From Rhodocyclaceae bacterium (GTDB taxonomy: Bacteria; Pseudomonadota; Gammaproteobacteria; Burkholderiales; Rhodocyclaceae): 64,000 nucleotides of DNA. Shown here piece after piece: positions 61,966 through 64,000 of the stretch; the first letter of the stretch is position 1, and each line of letters starts with the position of its first letter. Where the stretch lies: the NCBI GenBank assembly GCA_016791105.1, contig JAEUNM010000085.1, positions 1-64,000 of the forward strand, in the 5' to 3' direction. The notes beneath the pieces are model-generated. The model did no database searches. It was not told the DNA's origin and saw nothing but the letters and a program-made list of their open reading frames with translations. The translations under genes and the position numbers were made by a program.

Positions 61966-62859
61966 TTATTCCGGGCGATCGCCGGAGGGAAACGGCCAGG
62001 AAGCCGCTTCGCCGCTACTGGCGCTTTCCGCAGCGGCTGAATCAGCCGCCGGTTCTGCCGGCATTGCTTCCGGCTCGGCGCCCATTTCAGCACTTTCCGG
62101 CGCAGGCGCTGGCGCGGCTGCCTTGGGCGCTTTGGCGGCTTTCTTGGCGGCCGGCTTTGCAGCAGCTTTGGCGGCAGGTTTGGCGGCAGGCTTGGCCGCT
62201 GCCTCGGGTGCCGCTTTGGGCGCTTTGGCCTTAGCCGGCGCTTTCGCAGCGGCTACGGCAGCCTTTCCGGCCACCGGCTTCTTGGGCGTGGGTTTGCCTG
62301 TTGCCTTGGCCGCAGGCGCAGCGCTGGCGGCCGCTTTTGCAGCCGGCAGAGCAGCTTTAGGAGCAGCTTTAGGAGCAGCTTTAGGCGCCGCAGCTTTGGC
62401 CGCAGGCTTGGCCGCCTTCGCAGCCGGCTTGGCGGCGGGTTTGGCGGCCTTCGCTGCCGGCTTGGCGGCTTTTGCAGCGGGTTTTGCCGCTTTTGCCGCG
62501 GGCTTGGCAGCTTTTTCGGCAGGCTTGGCGGCAGCTTTGGCAGCCGGTTTCGCAGCCGCTTTGGCGGCGGGCTTGGCAGCAGCTTTCGCTGCGGGCTTGG
62601 CAGCAGCCTTTGCGGCCGGTTTGGCCGCCGGCTTGGCCGATGCTTTTGCGGCCGGCTTTGCCGCAGCTTTGGCGGCCGGCTTGGCCGCTGCCTTGGGGGC
62701 AGCTTTCGCTGCCGCGGGTTTTGCCGCGGCCGCTTTGGGGGCCTTGGCCGCCGCGGCTTTCGCTACGGCAGGTTTTTTGGCGGCTGCGGCCGGTTTCGGC
62801 GCAGTTTTCTTTGCCACCGGTTTGGCCGCGGCCTTCTTGGTCGCATCAGCTTCAGCCAT
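61966..62859 (-). CDS. Histone H1-like / AlgP-type lysine-alanine-proline repeat protein
   Basis: 297 residues from the ATG at 62859 (GGAGG 8 nt upstream). Almost the whole chain is (K/A/P) repeats such as KPAAKAAAKPAAKAAA, similar to the C-terminal tail of eukaryotic H1 and to AlgP/HctB/BpH1 proteins. It ends in an acidic Glu/Ala/Ser-rich tail (PESAEMGAEPEAMPAEPA). Such proteins bind and compact DNA non-specifically. The repeat makes the gene prone to length variation. Strongly terminated and monocistronic. The class is clear; its precise role (nucleoid, regulation of surface polysaccharide) is not. Confidence 0.93.
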   Translation of the reverse strand: MAEADATKKAAAKPVAKKTAPKPAAAAKKPAVAKAAAAKAPKAAAAKPAAAKAAPKAAAKPAAKAAAKPAAKASAKPAAKPAAKAAAKPAAKAAAKPAAKAAAKPAAKAAAKPAEKAAKPAAKAAKPAAKAAKPAAKAAKPAAKPAAKAAKPAAKAAAPKAAPKAAPKAALPAAKAAASAAPAAKATGKPTPKKPVAGKAAVAAAKAPAKAKAPKAAPEAAAKPAAKPAAKAAAKPAAKKAAKAPKAAAPAPAPESAEMGAEPEAMPAEPAADSAAAESASSGEAASWPFPSGDRPE

Positions 62860-63156
62860 GTCTGATTCCTCCATCACAGGTAACAGCACTGTATGACTTA
62901 CCTTAGAACCCCGCCTGTCCCAGCGCGGGCCTTCCCGAGCAATGCGTGATCTGCGCCCGCTCGACTTCACCAAGCATTACACGGCACGGTCAAGGACCAG
63001 CAATCCACCGTGCATCACACACCCGCATGCCCGCACAAATTTAATGACAGCAGCGGAAGGTTGTGCATGCTACTACATTCTGCATGGGTGCGCTGGCATA
63101 AGCCCTTACACCCGCAAGTGCCGCAACTAAGGACAGCGTACCGGATTCCCGGACAT

Positions 63157-64000
63157 TTACTCCCATGACAGAGCGCCGCCCGTTTGGTACTCGATTACGC
63201 GCGTTTCGAAAAAATTGCGCTCTTTTTTCAGGTCCAACATTTCACTCATCCAGGGGAACGGATTTTCCGCGCCGGGGTAAAGCACATCCAGCCCAATCTG
63301 CTGCGCACGCCGGTTGGCAATGAAACGCAGATATTCCTTGAACATCGCCGCATTGAGCCCGAGCACACCACGCGGCATGGTGTCCTCCGCGTATTGGTAC
63401 TCGAGTTCGACGGCGCGGCGGAACAGTGCGACCAGTTCGGTGCGAAATTCCGCCGTCCAGATGCGTGGATTTTCGAGCTTGATCTGGTTGATGAGGTCTA
63501 TGCCGAAGTTGCAGTGCATGGACTCATCGCGCAAGATGTACTGATACTGTTCAGCCGCTCCGGTCATTTTGTTCTGTCGCCCCAAGGCGAGAATCTGCAC
63601 AAACCCCACGTAAAAGAACAAGCCTTCCATCAGACAGGCAAATACGATCAGGCTTTTTAGCAGCCGCTGGTCGTCTTCCGGCGTACCGGTTTGAAACGAC
63701 GGGTCAGTCAGCGTATCGATGAACGGAATTAGAAATTCGTCCTTGGCCCGGATCGACTCAATTTCATGATAGGCGTTAAATATCTCGGCTTCATCCAACC
63801 CCAGCGATTCTACGATGTATTGGTAGGCGTGGGTATGAATTGCCTCTTCAAATGCCTGGCGCAGCAAATATTGACGGCATTCCGGTGCAGTAATCTGACG
63901 GTAGGTCCCCAGCACGATGTTATTTGCCGCCAATGAGTCGGCGGTTACGAAAAACCCCAGGTTGCGCGTCACGATGCGCCGCTCGTCGGCGGTAAGGCCA
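63157..64000 (-). CDS. nrdB: Class Ia ribonucleoside-diphosphate reductase beta subunit (5' end outside window)
   Basis: The frame continues to the right edge as [16 protein letters not shown], so the N-terminus is missing; about 280 residues are visible. The di-iron/tyrosyl-radical site is nearly complete: Asp in [21 protein letters not shown] with Glu, His and the radical Tyr in the E-x2-H-x3-Y spacing, the Glu in CLMEGLFFY, and Glu/His in [12 protein letters not shown]. The C-terminal tail ends [10 protein letters not shown], the end that docks on the alpha subunit. It makes deoxynucleotides aerobically. nrdA is expected upstream beyond the window. Confidence 0.96.
   Translation of the reverse strand, partial: GLTADERRIVTRNLGFFVTADSLAANNIVLGTYRQITAPECRQYLLRQAFEEAIHTHAYQYIVESLGLDEAEIFNAYHEIESIRAKDEFLIPFIDTLTDPSFQTGTPEDDQRLLKSLIVFACLMEGLFFYVGFVQILALGRQNKMTGAAEQYQYILRDESMHCNFGIDLINQIKLENPRIWTAEFRTELVALFRRAVELEYQYAEDTMPRGVLGLNAAMFKEYLRFIANRRAQQIGLDVLYPGAENPFPWMSEMLDLKKERNFFETRVIEYQTGGALSWE

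Overview
The window is GC-rich, densely coded bacterial chromosome from a Gram-negative organism, most likely a betaproteobacterium (Rhodocyclales/Nitrosomonadales-like). The basis is the mixture of genes: a sigma-54 driven type IV pilin, class Ia ribonucleotide reductase beta subunit, PEP carboxylase, GTP-dependent PEP carboxykinase, a MaeB-type malic enzyme, a lysine/alanine/proline-rich histone H1-like protein and an EpsD-type PPIase. The lineage is inferred from gene content only; there is no rRNA in the window, and I saw no tRNA, CRISPR array, insertion sequence or prophage.

Region 1 (1-14219, all minus strand) is the most remarkable. Reading in the direction of transcription, eight closely spaced genes encode a CHASE2 Ser/Thr kinase with a TPR-like segment, a PP2C phosphatase, a two-FHA protein, a CHASE2 adenylate cyclase, a class II cyclic-nucleotide phosphodiesterase, a double cNMP-binding/rhodanese protein, a GAF-fused PilB/GspE-type ATPase and a GAF/HD-GYP c-di-GMP phosphodiesterase. 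Directly downstream lie a sigma-54 promoter, the major pilin gene pilA with its terminator, and an O-antigen-ligase-type pilin glycosyltransferase whose start is problematic. Read together, this looks like a signalling cassette that joins protein phosphorylation, cAMP and c-di-GMP to type IV pilus assembly.

Region 2 (14220-22600) has a Wzz/GNVR chain-length-determinant protein fused at its C-terminus to a degenerate tyrosine-recombinase-like domain, a lone Imm53-type immunity gene, two oxidoreductases (a CurA/YncB-like MDR and an Old Yellow Enzyme), a calcium-loop protein of unknown role, an NnrU protein and a CBS-pair protein. Region 3 (22600-35730) has ppc, small lipoprotein and zinc-ribbon membrane genes separated by REP-like repeats, guaD-xdhC without xdhAB, an EpsD-like PPIase lipoprotein, an RhlE-type helicase with a repeat-rich tail, and a LOG-family protein. 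Region 4 (35810-47041) has polA, a 14-copy heptanucleotide repeat, the ergothioneine genes egtB-egtD with a 21-codon ORF between them, a TPR membrane protein, a Tsx-like outer-membrane protein, and a convergent LuxR-type response regulator/hybrid histidine kinase pair.

Region 5 (47517-64000) is mainly central metabolism: lutABC plus a 2-hydroxyacid dehydrogenase, divergent from an IclR regulator; a PBP7-like peptidase; a patatin phospholipase; the divergent pair maeB/pckG with an 18-bp perfect palindrome between them; an aminotransferase; a lytic transglycosylase; the histone H1-like gene; and the 3' part of nrdB, cut by the window end. With ppc, maeB, pckG and lutABC in one window, most of the C3/C4 interconversion node and lactate entry are represented.
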